A stretch of 63,922 nucleotides of DNA, from NCBI RefSeq assembly GCF_900099695.1, contig NZ_FNCY01000024.1:1-63922 (forward strand). Reading direction: 5' to 3'. The notes under the pieces were generated by a model, which saw nothing but the letters and a program-made list of their open reading frames with translations, had not been told where the DNA came from and ran no database searches. Positions 55,201 to 63,400 of the stretch are shown piece by piece; positions within the stretch are counted from its first letter, which is position 1; the number at the start of each line of letters is the position of its first letter. The DNA comes from Propionivibrio dicarboxylicus (GTDB taxonomy: Bacteria > Pseudomonadota > Gammaproteobacteria > Burkholderiales > Rhodocyclaceae). A program made the translations under genes and the position numbers.

Positions 55201-56192
55201 TCGTCGAGGAACACCCGCTGGCGGTCGACATCGGCGAATGGGTGATCGAGCATGCCTTGCAGCAGACCGAAGACTGGCAGCATCAGGGAATCAACCTGCC
55301 GGTCAGCGTCAACGTCGGCGGGCGGCAACTGCTGCACGGCGACTTCACGCAACGACTGCGCGACGCGCTCGGCCGGCACCCCGCCGTAGCGCCCCAGCAA
55401 CTCGAGATCGAGGTGCTCGAAACGAGTGCGCTCGAGGATCTCGTCCGCGTCTCGCAGATCATCAACGACTGCCAGGCGCTCGGCGTCAGTTTCGCGCTCG
55501 ACGACTTCGGCACCGGCTACTCGTCGCTGACCTACCTCAAGCGGCTGTCGGTCAATCAGCTCAAGATCGACCAGAGCTTCGTCCGCGACATGCTCGACGA
55601 CCCCGACGACCTGTCGATTCTCGGCGGGGTACTCAACATGGCGACCGCCTTCCGCCGGCAAGTTATCGCCGAAGGCGTCGAGACCGTGGCGCATGGCACC
55701 ATGCTGCTGCAACTCGGCTGCGAACTGGCGCAGGGCTACGGCATCGCCCGGCCGATGCCGGCCGAGGCGATTCCCGGCTGGATCGCCTCCTGGCAACCGA
55801 ACGAGGCCTGGACCAGCATGCAAGCGGCCAGCCGCGACGACCTGCCGCTGCTCTTCGCCGGCGTCGAACACCGGGCCTGGGTCACCGCCGTCGAGGACTT
55901 CCTCAACGGTCGCCGCAGCGGCCTGCCGCTCTCGCACCACCAGTGCCGGTTCAGCGCCTGGCTCGACGAGGAAGGCCGGGCGATGCACGAAGACCGCCCC
56001 GCCTTCATCTCGGTCATTGAACTGCATCGCGACATCCACCAGCTCGCCAGCCGGCTGTGCAGCGCCGAACCGCCCCTCGCCGCCGACATTCGCGTCGCCG
56101 GCATTGAAGAACTTCGCCAGCTGCGCGACAATCTGCTCGCCCAGCTGCAAGCGCTGATCACCGACACACGTTCCGACGCGGACCGGAATTAG
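52278..56192 (+). CDS. Large membrane PAS-GGDEF-EAL protein with C-terminal CZB domain
   Basis: A 1304-residue protein. TM helices at 26-46 and 303-322 flank a periplasmic Cache-like sensor (50-300). A HAMP-like segment (323-375) and three PAS domains (about 380-490, 500-615, 625-735) follow. GGDEF is at 740-910 (GGDEF 825-829) and EAL at 925-1165 (EAL 954-956, with N1012, DD1075-1076, K1096, E1132). A chemoreceptor zinc-binding (CZB) domain at 1195-1260 has H1198, HHQC (1220-1223) and H1250/H1254. Both enzymatic motifs are intact. Zinc or hypochlorite sensing through the CZB domain could control c-di-GMP turnover. Confidence 0.9.
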   Translation: MSATPSKTPWSPPPMPRLGSLKARITVTALVILLAGIWSLSFFANQMLRRDIERMLGDQQYSIVTLIATQIEQEMAGRILALNRTNSLVAEAMGHGNAALQTFVDSRVNLMAMFNGGIVVTDAKGEVIADSAPPRRRADALGIDAETLGNLLRNGQATVSRPTQGRNAQSARFAIATPVFGRDNKVIGALIGITDIDGQNFLDSISHNRYGRTGHYLLVDGRHRLIITSTGQRRVLERLPPLGTRPMIDAFVAGREGSQIHRNVQGVEVLSSVKRIASAGWLVVADLPTDEAFEPIRDMQWRVWIVSLLLSLVTVSLIGWILRRQLSPLDHATRLLAALPDDSLPRQALPVAQNDEIGQLIRRFNRVLQTLWQREAALRESEERFKVLYDASFGGIMIHDNGIIIDCNQGLCELSGYSRDELIGSDGFLLVTPECRDAIRQHAQSGYEQAIEGIGLRKDGSRYDISAAGKNIHYKGRTLRVTELRDIGARKQAEDSLRQSEESFGNFFHKNSSVMLLTEPFTGEIVNVNESACRYYGYTREQMIGMNISVINTMAPAQISEQRLRALNNECNVFYFVHRLASGELRDVETHLSPIDQHHRPLLFSIIHDITERKRAEEKLELAASVFSHAREAIMITRADGTIIDVNDAFTRITGYARGEVIGRNPRMLDSGRQGREFFAELWQALREKGHWYGEIWNRHKSGDLYASLQTISTVFDARRVPQHYVALFSDITAFKEHEKKLEHVAHYDVLTTLPNRVLLADRMKQAMAHALRRGQLLGVAYLDLDGFKAVNDQHGHETGDRLLIALAERMKQSLREGDTLARLGGDEFIAVLGDLGSPSASLPLLSRMLEAAATPVLVGDLELRVSASLGATYFPQADDVDADQLLRQADQAMYQAKLAGKNRFHLFDAEQDRNVRGHHESLEHIRRALEARELVLHYQPKVNMRTGAIIGTEALIRWAHPERGLLPPGIFLPVVEEHPLAVDIGEWVIEHALQQTEDWQHQGINLPVSVNVGGRQLLHGDFTQRLRDALGRHPAVAPQQLEIEVLETSALEDLVRVSQIINDCQALGVSFALDDFGTGYSSLTYLKRLSVNQLKIDQSFVRDMLDDPDDLSILGGVLNMATAFRRQVIAEGVETVAHGTMLLQLGCELAQGYGIARPMPAEAIPGWIASWQPNEAWTSMQAASRDDLPLLFAGVEHRAWVTAVEDFLNGRRSGLPLSHHQCRFSAWLDEEGRAMHEDRPAFISVIELHRDIHQLASRLCSAEPPLAADIRVAGIEELRQLRDNLLAQLQALITDTRSDADRN

Positions 56193-56240
56193 TCCGCCCC
56201 TCCCCTTTATCACTCATCACTGCAACACAGGAGCATAGCC

Positions 56241-57281
56241 ATGCGTATCGAACAGGACATCAAGCTCGACTTCAAGGACGTCCTCATCCGGCCAAAGCGC
56301 TCGACGCTGACGTCGCGCTCGGAAGTCGACATCTCTCGCGAGTTCGTTTTCCTGCACTCCAAGAAAAAGTACAGCGGCATTCCTATCGTCGCCGCCAACA
56401 TGGATGCCACGGGCACCCTTGAAATGGCGCGGGCATTGGCGCGGCACCGGCTGTCGGCGGCCCTGCACAAGCATTACAGCGACGAGGAATTGCTCGCATT
56501 CTTCGCCGAACCGGGCGCCGGCGCCAGCCACTTCTACTCGATGGGCATCACCGTTCCAGACCTGGAAAAATTCAGGCGCATCATGGACAAGGCCAACGGC
56601 ACGATCACCAACGTCTGCGTCGACGTCGCCAACGGCTACACCAAGGCCTTCATCAGCTTCATCCACAAGCTGCGTGCCGCCTATCCTGAAATCACGCTGA
56701 TGGCCGGCAACGTCGTTACCGGCGAAATGACCGAAGAACTGATCCTCGACGGCGTCGACATCGTCAAGGTCGGCATCGGCCCCGGCTCGGTGTGTACGAC
56801 GCGCAAGATGGCCGGCGTCGGCTATCCGCAGTTGTCGGCAATCATCGAATGCGCGGACGCCGCGCACGGCCTCGGCGGACTCATCTGCGCCGACGGCGGC
56901 TGCACCTCGCCGGGCGACCTGGCCAAGGCCTTTGGCGCCGGCGCCGACTTCATCATGCTCGGCGGCATGCTGGCCGGACACGACGAATGCGGCACCGACT
57001 TCGTCGAGGTCAACGGCGTGCGCAAGATGCGCTTCTACGGCATGAGTTCGCGCGAGGCGATGAACAAGTACTCCGGCGGCGTCGCCGGTTACCGCGCCTC
57101 CGAAGGCAAGGAAGTCCTCCTCGACGCACGCGGCCCGATCGAGGCGACGCTGCAGGACATCCTCGGCGGCGTCCGTTCGGCCTGTACCTACGTCGGCGCG
57201 ACCAAGCTCAAGGAACTCTCGAAGCGCACGACCTTCGTCCGCGTCACGCAGCAGCTGAACGAAGTCTTCGGCAAGTCCTGA
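56241..57281 (+). CDS. guaC: GMP reductase
   Basis: The 346-residue protein has the GuaC layout: [39 protein letters not shown], catalytic Cys in [20 protein letters not shown], then [20 protein letters not shown] and [16 protein letters not shown]. There are no CBS domains, which separates it from IMP dehydrogenase. It reduces GMP to IMP with NADPH. AGGAG precedes the start. It is convergent with rsmA, with an inverted repeat between them. Confidence 0.95.
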   Translation: MRIEQDIKLDFKDVLIRPKRSTLTSRSEVDISREFVFLHSKKKYSGIPIVAANMDATGTLEMARALARHRLSAALHKHYSDEELLAFFAEPGAGASHFYSMGITVPDLEKFRRIMDKANGTITNVCVDVANGYTKAFISFIHKLRAAYPEITLMAGNVVTGEMTEELILDGVDIVKVGIGPGSVCTTRKMAGVGYPQLSAIIECADAAHGLGGLICADGGCTSPGDLAKAFGAGADFIMLGGMLAGHDECGTDFVEVNGVRKMRFYGMSSREAMNKYSGGVAGYRASEGKEVLLDARGPIEATLQDILGGVRSACTYVGATKLKELSKRTTFVRVTQQLNEVFGKS

Positions 57282-57329
57282 GACGCTGTACCCGCCCGCC
57301 CCGGCAGCGCCGGGGTGGGGCATCACCTT

Positions 57330-57382
57330 AGAGCCTATTTCGGTAGGGATCGTGGGCCGCGAGCTCTACCGAAATAGGCTCT
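57330..57382. repeat. 17-bp inverted repeat between guaC and rsmA
   Basis: AGAGCCTATTTCGGTAG (57330-57346) and its exact reverse complement (57366-57382) flank a 19-base loop. The right arm reaches the last base of the rsmA stop codon. There is no T tract on either strand, so it is not a typical intrinsic terminator. It could be a small palindromic repeat, a remnant of insertion-sequence ends, or a bidirectional transcript end. Confidence 0.7.
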
Positions 57383-58161
57383 TAAGCCAGGGCGTTGACG
57401 ATGCGGACGTAATCCTCGACGGCCAGTTCCTCGGCACGTGCCGTCGGGGCGATGCCAAGGCGCTCGAACAATTCGGGCGCAACGAGATCGCGCAGCGTGT
57501 TGCGCAGCATCTTGCGCCGCTGCGAGAAAGCCGCAGCCACCAGCGTCGTCAGCAGGGCCGGGTCCCGCGCCGTCAACTCGGCAGCCGGACGCGGAATCAG
57601 GCGAACGACCGCCGAATCGACCTTCGGTGCCGGATCGAAACACTCGGGGGGCACGTCGAACAGCCGATCGATATAAAACCGGTACTGCAGCATCACCGAC
57701 AGACGCCCGTAATCGGCCGTTCCGGGGAGCGCCGCCATGCGATCGACAACTTCCTTCTGCAGCATGAAGTGCATGTCGGCGACATGATCGGCAAAGCCGG
57801 CGAGATGAAAGAGCAGCGGTGTCGAGATGTTGTAGGGCAGATTGCCGACGACATGCAGCGGCGGCGCCCCTTCGCCGCACAGGCGGGCGAAATCGAAGGC
57901 GAGCGCATCGCCCTCGTGAATACTGAGTTTTTCGGCCGGAAAGCGCTGCTTCAACCGGGCGACGATGTCGCGGTCGATCTCGACGACGTCGAGGTGGTCG
58001 AGACGCTTGAGCAGCGGCCCGGTCAGCGCGCCAAGACCGGGGCCGATCTCGACGACGCGCGCATCGCGGCGCGGCGCGACGGCGTTGATGATGTCGGCGA
58101 TGACCTGATCGTCGATCAGGAAATTCTGGCCGAAACGCTTACGGGCAATATGCGCACTCAT
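57382..58161 (-). CDS. rsmA: 16S rRNA dimethyladenosine transferase
   Basis: A 259-residue KsgA/RsmA. It has [20 protein letters not shown], the SAM motif [35 protein letters not shown] (catalytic NLPY) and the C-terminal [13 protein letters not shown]. It dimethylates A1518 and A1519 of 16S rRNA. Its ATG overlaps the pdxA stop by 4 bases. The order lptD-surA-pdxA-rsmA is the classical one. Confidence 0.97.
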   Translation of the reverse strand: MSAHIARKRFGQNFLIDDQVIADIINAVAPRRDARVVEIGPGLGALTGPLLKRLDHLDVVEIDRDIVARLKQRFPAEKLSIHEGDALAFDFARLCGEGAPPLHVVGNLPYNISTPLLFHLAGFADHVADMHFMLQKEVVDRMAALPGTADYGRLSVMLQYRFYIDRLFDVPPECFDPAPKVDSAVVRLIPRPAAELTARDPALLTTLVAAAFSQRRKMLRNTLRDLVAPELFERLGIAPTARAEELAVEDYVRIVNALA

Positions 58162-59159
58162 CGCGCCCGCTCCGCCATGTCGATGGCCTGCTCGACAGCG
58201 ACGAACAGGCTGCCGGGGTCGGCCGATCCTGTGCCGGCGAGTTCCAGCGCCGTGCCGTGATCGACCGAGGTGCGGATCACCGGCAAGCCGAGCGTGACAT
58301 TGATGCCCTGTCCGAAACTCGCGTATTTCAGGGCCGTCAGCCCCTGGTCGTGGTACATCGCCAGGACGCAGTCGCCCTTGGCCAGCAGCGGCGGGGTGAA
58401 CATCGTATCGGCCGGCAACGGGCCGGTCAGCATCATGCCTTCGCCACGCAGCCGTTCGAGGACCGGCGTGATAACCTCGATCTCCTCGCGTCCGAGATAG
58501 CCGCCTTCGCCGGCATGCGGATTCAGTCCGGCGACGAGAATGCGTGGTGCCGCAATGCCGAATTTCCGCTTCATGTCGGCCTGCAGGATGCGCAGGGTTT
58601 CTTCCAGCGATTCGGCGGTGATCGCCGCCGGCACGTCGCGCAACGCCAGATGCGTCGTCGCCAGGGCAACGCGCAAACCGCCGCCGGCCAGCATCATCAC
58701 GACGCGGCCGGTTCCCGTCTTCTCGGCCAGGTATTCGGTATGCCCGGTGAAAGCGATGCCGGCGTCGTTGATGACACCCTTGTGCACCGGCGCCGTCACC
58801 ATCGCCGCGAATTCACCGGCGCAGCAGCCGGCCAGGGCGCGATCGAGCAATTGCAGCACATAGCCGGCATTGCCGGGATCGAGCCGACCCGGCGTCGACG
58901 GCCGGGCGAGCGGCAGCGAGAGGACGTCGAGTACGCCATCCTCCGGCGCGCGATCGGGCTGCCACGGACGCAGTTGGCACGCGATCTTCGTCTCGTGCGC
59001 GCGTTGCGCCAGCAGGTCGATATCCCCGAGCACGACGGGCTGGGCACGCCCCCGCCAGGCGCCCTCCCCGGCCAGACGCAGGCAAAGCTCCGGACCGATG
59101 CCGGCAGGCTCTCCTGACGTCACCGCGATGCGCGGCAGCGCGCTCTTGCTAGGGCTCAT
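58158..59159 (-). CDS. pdxA: 4-hydroxythreonine-4-phosphate dehydrogenase (vitamin B6 pathway)
   Basis: From the ATG at 59159 it has 333 residues. It has [60 protein letters not shown] and [20 protein letters not shown] with metal-binding His residues. Its gene order with surA and rsmA marks it as the biosynthetic enzyme, in contrast to the PdxA2 copy in the sugar-acid locus. Its start overlaps the end of surA by 11 bases and its stop overlaps rsmA by 4, giving a tightly coupled operon. Confidence 0.95.
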   Translation of the reverse strand: MSPSKSALPRIAVTSGEPAGIGPELCLRLAGEGAWRGRAQPVVLGDIDLLAQRAHETKIACQLRPWQPDRAPEDGVLDVLSLPLARPSTPGRLDPGNAGYVLQLLDRALAGCCAGEFAAMVTAPVHKGVINDAGIAFTGHTEYLAEKTGTGRVVMMLAGGGLRVALATTHLALRDVPAAITAESLEETLRILQADMKRKFGIAAPRILVAGLNPHAGEGGYLGREEIEVITPVLERLRGEGMMLTGPLPADTMFTPPLLAKGDCVLAMYHDQGLTALKYASFGQGINVTLGLPVIRTSVDHGTALELAGTGSADPGSLFVAVEQAIDMAERAR

Positions 59160-60450
59160 CGAGCCGGCTCTCGACATAGGCGCGATCGCGCTCCTGGCGC
59201 AACCAGTCCTGATAGGCCTCGTCCTGCCGGCGCTCCTTGAGCAACTGGCGCACCGATGCGCGCTTGCGATCGCCGGAGGCTTCCTGAACGCGCCGTTCCT
59301 CGACACGAATCAGGTGATAACCGAAGGGCGAACGGACCGGGCTGCTGAGTTCCCCGGGTTTCAGGCCGTCCATCGCGCGCTCGAATTCCGGCACGGTGTC
59401 GCCCTGATACAACCAACCGAGATCGCCGCCCTTGGACGCTGAGGCGTCCTGGGAGAAGAGCCGTGCCAGTTCCTCGAACTTGGCGCCGTTCTTGAGCCGC
59501 TCGTGCAAGTCCTCGATCTTGTGTCGCGCCTCGGTATCCGAGACCAGCTCATTGACCTTGATGAGGATATGGCGCGCCCGCGTCTGCTTCACGGGCGCCA
59601 TCGCCGACAGACCGCGTTTGGCGACAAGCTTGACGATATGGAAGCCATTCGAACTACGAATCAGCGGCGCCACCTCGCCGACCTTGAGTTTCTCCGCGAC
59701 ATCGGAAAACACGCTCGGCAAGCGGTCAAGCGGACGCATGCCGAGACTGCCGCCCTGCAAACCGTCGGGGGCATCCGAATAGGAAGCCGCCATTTCCGCG
59801 AAATCCTCGCCGTTTTTCAGGCGGTCGTAGATCTGGTCGGCTTTGGCGCGCAAGCGCTGGATTTGTTCCGGACTCGCCGCTTCCGGCGCCCGCAACAGGA
59901 TGTGCGCGATCTCGTATTCCTCGCCGGACGACCCGACAGCCGATTCGCCGCTCAGATAATTGTCGATTTCGCCTTCGGAAACGACGATTTTTGCGTCGAC
60001 CTCACGTTCGCGCAGTCGCGCAATCGTCATCTCGGCGCGAATATCCTCACGGAATTTCGTGAAGGCGATGCCATCCTGCTGCAAGGCATCGCGGAACTGC
60101 GCCAGCGACATCTTGTTACCGGCGGCAATCCGTTGCAGCGTCTGCTCGAGCTGTCCGTCATCGACGCGCAAGCCGATTTCCTTGGCCCGCTGCAACTGGA
60201 TCTTGTCCGTCACCAGGCGCTCGAGCATCTGTCGTTCCAGCACATCGCGCGGCGGCAAACGCGTTCCCTGCCGACGCAGTTGGCTGAGCGCCAGTTCGAG
60301 GCGATCGTTCAGTTCGACATAGGTCACCACTTCATCATTGACGACGGCGACGATCCTGTCCGCGGCCTGCACGCCGCGCCCCGCCCCCTGGGCCCACGCC
60401 GTTCCGCTCAGCAGACAACACAGACATAGCCACGGAAATAGACGCTTCAT
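59149..60450 (-). CDS. surA: Periplasmic chaperone / peptidyl-prolyl isomerase SurA
   Basis: The 433-residue protein has a signal peptide ([20 protein letters not shown]). The N-terminal chaperone domain ([20 protein letters not shown]) is followed by two parvulin domains ([20 protein letters not shown] ... and [20 protein letters not shown] ...). It escorts outer-membrane barrels such as LptD to the BAM machine. It lies 10 bases after the PagP-LptD gene, so chaperone and client are cotranslated from one transcript. A GAGG site precedes the start. Confidence 0.96.
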   Translation of the reverse strand: MKRLFPWLCLCCLLSGTAWAQGAGRGVQAADRIVAVVNDEVVTYVELNDRLELALSQLRRQGTRLPPRDVLERQMLERLVTDKIQLQRAKEIGLRVDDGQLEQTLQRIAAGNKMSLAQFRDALQQDGIAFTKFREDIRAEMTIARLREREVDAKIVVSEGEIDNYLSGESAVGSSGEEYEIAHILLRAPEAASPEQIQRLRAKADQIYDRLKNGEDFAEMAASYSDAPDGLQGGSLGMRPLDRLPSVFSDVAEKLKVGEVAPLIRSSNGFHIVKLVAKRGLSAMAPVKQTRARHILIKVNELVSDTEARHKIEDLHERLKNGAKFEELARLFSQDASASKGGDLGWLYQGDTVPEFERAMDGLKPGELSSPVRSPFGYHLIRVEERRVQEASGDRKRASVRQLLKERRQDEAYQDWLRQERDRAYVESRLDEP

Positions 60451-60460
60451 GCGTTCACCC

Positions 60461-63400
60461 TCATTGCAAGTAATCGGACCCGGTACTGGGTTCGTTGATC
60501 AGGCTGTAGCCCTGGATACTCCGCCGCAAGATACCGACCGGATTGAAGCCGACACTGGCGAAATCGTTGAGTTCGAGCTGGATAAAGAAAGCCGACGAGG
60601 CCGTCGACGAGGTCAGCGCCGTCCGCTGGATGACGCCGCGCACCACCCAGCAACCGCCGTTGTACTCGACGCCCGCCACGGCCTGCACGACGCGGCCGGT
60701 CTGGCTCGTCGTCGACAAGGTGGTTCCGGTATCCTTGAACGAATAATTGAAACGCCCGAGGCCATAGAGCCGGCCGGCGAGCGGCCACTGCCCGGAAAAG
60801 TCGACCTGGTTGGTCGGCGCACTCTGATCGGCGTTGTAGCGATAGGCGGCATTCAGTACCTTGCCCGGTTCCGGCAGGTAACGCATGCCGAGCGACTGCC
60901 GCTTGAAGCGCTGGTCGGCGAAGTTGTACTGCATTCCAAGGTCGGCATATACCTTCGGCAGCACCTGGCCGCTAAAGGCCGACAGGAAGTCGGACTTATC
61001 CCAGGAACGGTCGTTTGCGCTGGCAAGCGTATTGGAACTCAACGCCACCTGGTTACGCGAGAAATAGAAGCGTTCGCCAACCATCACCCGGACGATCTCG
61101 GCGCCAGTCTTCGGGTCAAGCAGGCGGCTCGTCGCCGCCGCCGTCAACTGATTGGCGTTGTTGATGCGATCCCAACCCGAGAACTGATTCTCCGAGAAGA
61201 TCTGGGCGAAGTTGAAGTCGGCCAGCGCCGCATCGAAAACCGGGATGTTGTCCTGGTTCCGGTACGGAATGTTGACGTAATAGAGGCGCGGCTCCAGGGT
61301 CTGCGTATAGTCACGGCCGAACCACTGGCTCGAGCGCTCGAAGGTCATGCCGGAATCGAAGCTCATGATCGGCACGCTCGTGCTGACCGACGCCGGCACC
61401 CCGGTCGCCTGCCGCGTCAAGGCGTACTGCCGCATGTTCAGGCCGATCTTCGGCGTCACGTACCAGCCGGGCGTGACATAAGGCATGGCGAGTTGCGGAT
61501 AGAGCACGAGCCGCTGCCCTTCGGGGTCCGAGATCTTGGTACCGTTGATGATCTGCACCGGCTTGGTAAAGGCCGTGTATTGCCCCATGAAAATACCGTC
61601 AGCATTCCATAGATCCGGCCGGCGGGCATTGACCGTGATCTGCGGCAACATGCGGTACTGTTCGGCGACCGGGTTGGCGGCATCGGGCTGCAGCGTCTGG
61701 TAGGTCTGGAAGTTCGCCGTGGCATTCCACCAGCCGCCACCGCTGTAGCCGACCATTCCCTGTTGCAGCAACTGGGTTTGCGAGGTCGCGGTGATGTTGC
61801 TCGACAGGTCGGTGAAATACGTGTCGTCCGAAACCTTGTTGTAGTTGACCAACCCGGTAAAGCCGTTGCCCGTGCTCTGCCGGTGTTGCAGCGAAATGCC
61901 GTAACGCGAATCGCCGCTCTTGGCTTTGTCGCCGGGCAAGGTTTCAACACGCGCTTCGCCCGAATAAATACCGCCATAGGAGGTATTCAGGTAACGGAAA
62001 TCGGTATTGAGCTGAACGCCGCGCTTGGCCATTTCCCGCGTCGTGATCGTCGCGTCCATGTTCGGCGCGATATCCCAGTAATACGGCACGCTGAGCGACA
62101 TGCCGCTGTTGGTCGTCGTGCCGAAGGTCGGCGCCAGCAGTCCGGACTTGCGTTGGCGGTTCAGCGAGAACGGCAGCCACGGCGAATGCAGGATCGGCAC
62201 ATCCTTGAAATACACCGTCGCATCCTTGCCGTCGCCACGTTCCTGGTCGTAGTCGAGCTTCAGTTCGCTGGTCTTGACGTACCAATCGTCATTGCCGGGT
62301 TTGCAGGTGGTGAAGGAACTGTTGACCAAGCGGTAGTGGTTCTCGCTCTCGAAATCGATCCAATCGGCTTCGCCGCGCCCATCCGATTGCGCCCGCCCGC
62401 GATTCGGCTGGTTGTAGAAATTCTGCACGAAAGCACGCGGCACATCGAAACCGGAATTCCAGTAATCGCCGCGGCTCTGCTGTTCCAGCGACGCTTCGAC
62501 CGCGGCATTGGCTTCGGCCGCCTTGCTACCGGTCGCCGGCTTGCGCCGGATCAGGAAGCTGGGTTGTTCGAAGAAGCCCACCTGGTCTTCAAGCCGCAAG
62601 CGCATCTTCGGGCCGCTGACGACATCATTCTCCTGTTCGAGACGGACATTGCCCTCGGCCTCGACCTCATCCTCGACCGGCCAATAAGTCAGGCGATCGC
62701 CGGTCAGCACCGTGCCGACCTTCCGCAACTGCGCGGCCCCCTCGGCGTTGAACTCGCGCTCGACATCGCCGCCCATCCGGTGGGCGCTCAAGAAGACGGG
62801 GCGAGGCTCGTCACTCTTGCGCTTCTGCGGCGCCATCTGGCGGGACGACTTCAGCGCCATCGCCGGCATCGCATCCGGCGCACTCTCGGCAACCGCCTGC
62901 TGGGCCACACCTGCAGACCCTGCATCGCCAACCGCGGCACCGCCCCTCGTGCTTGCGACATCCGCCGAGGACGCCGCCGGGCGGCCTGCCGCGGGCGCTG
63001 CCCCCGCGAGCGAACCGTAGGACGAGGTCAGACCGGGAATATCGAGCGCAGGACCGTAGGGGACACGCCGTGCCTGACGCGGCGCCGTGACATCGACCGG
63101 TGCCTTCGCCAGCGCGGTTTCCTCGATAGGGGCCGGCCGGGCCGGCGTACCGATCCGCTCGCCGTCCTTACCCATTTCCCATTTCGCCCAGAAAAAGGCG
63201 ACGTTGCCCCACCCGGCGCCGCCGGGGATAAAGGCTCCGTTCAAGCTGAAATTCTTGTAGGCAATCGACCCCGCCGGCACAACCAGCGGGAACGGTTTGT
63301 AATTGATGATATCGGTCCGCGACATCAGGCCGCCGACATAGCCGAGGCCCAGGCGCCAATCATCGGCCGGTCGCCAGATCGACTGCCAGCCATATCCGGC

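Noticed and set aside
53811-56213. 800-codon minus-strand open frame opposite the large GGDEF-EAL gene
   Set aside because: Antisense to intact GGDEF, EAL and CZB motifs; composition typical of shadow frames.
62900-63172. Possibility that PagP and LptD are separate genes joined by a lost stop or frameshift
   Set aside because: The linker between them is continuous, in frame, coding-like (Ala/Pro-rich, high third-position GC), and there is no ribosome site or signal peptide before the LptD part. An assembly error cannot be fully excluded without reads.
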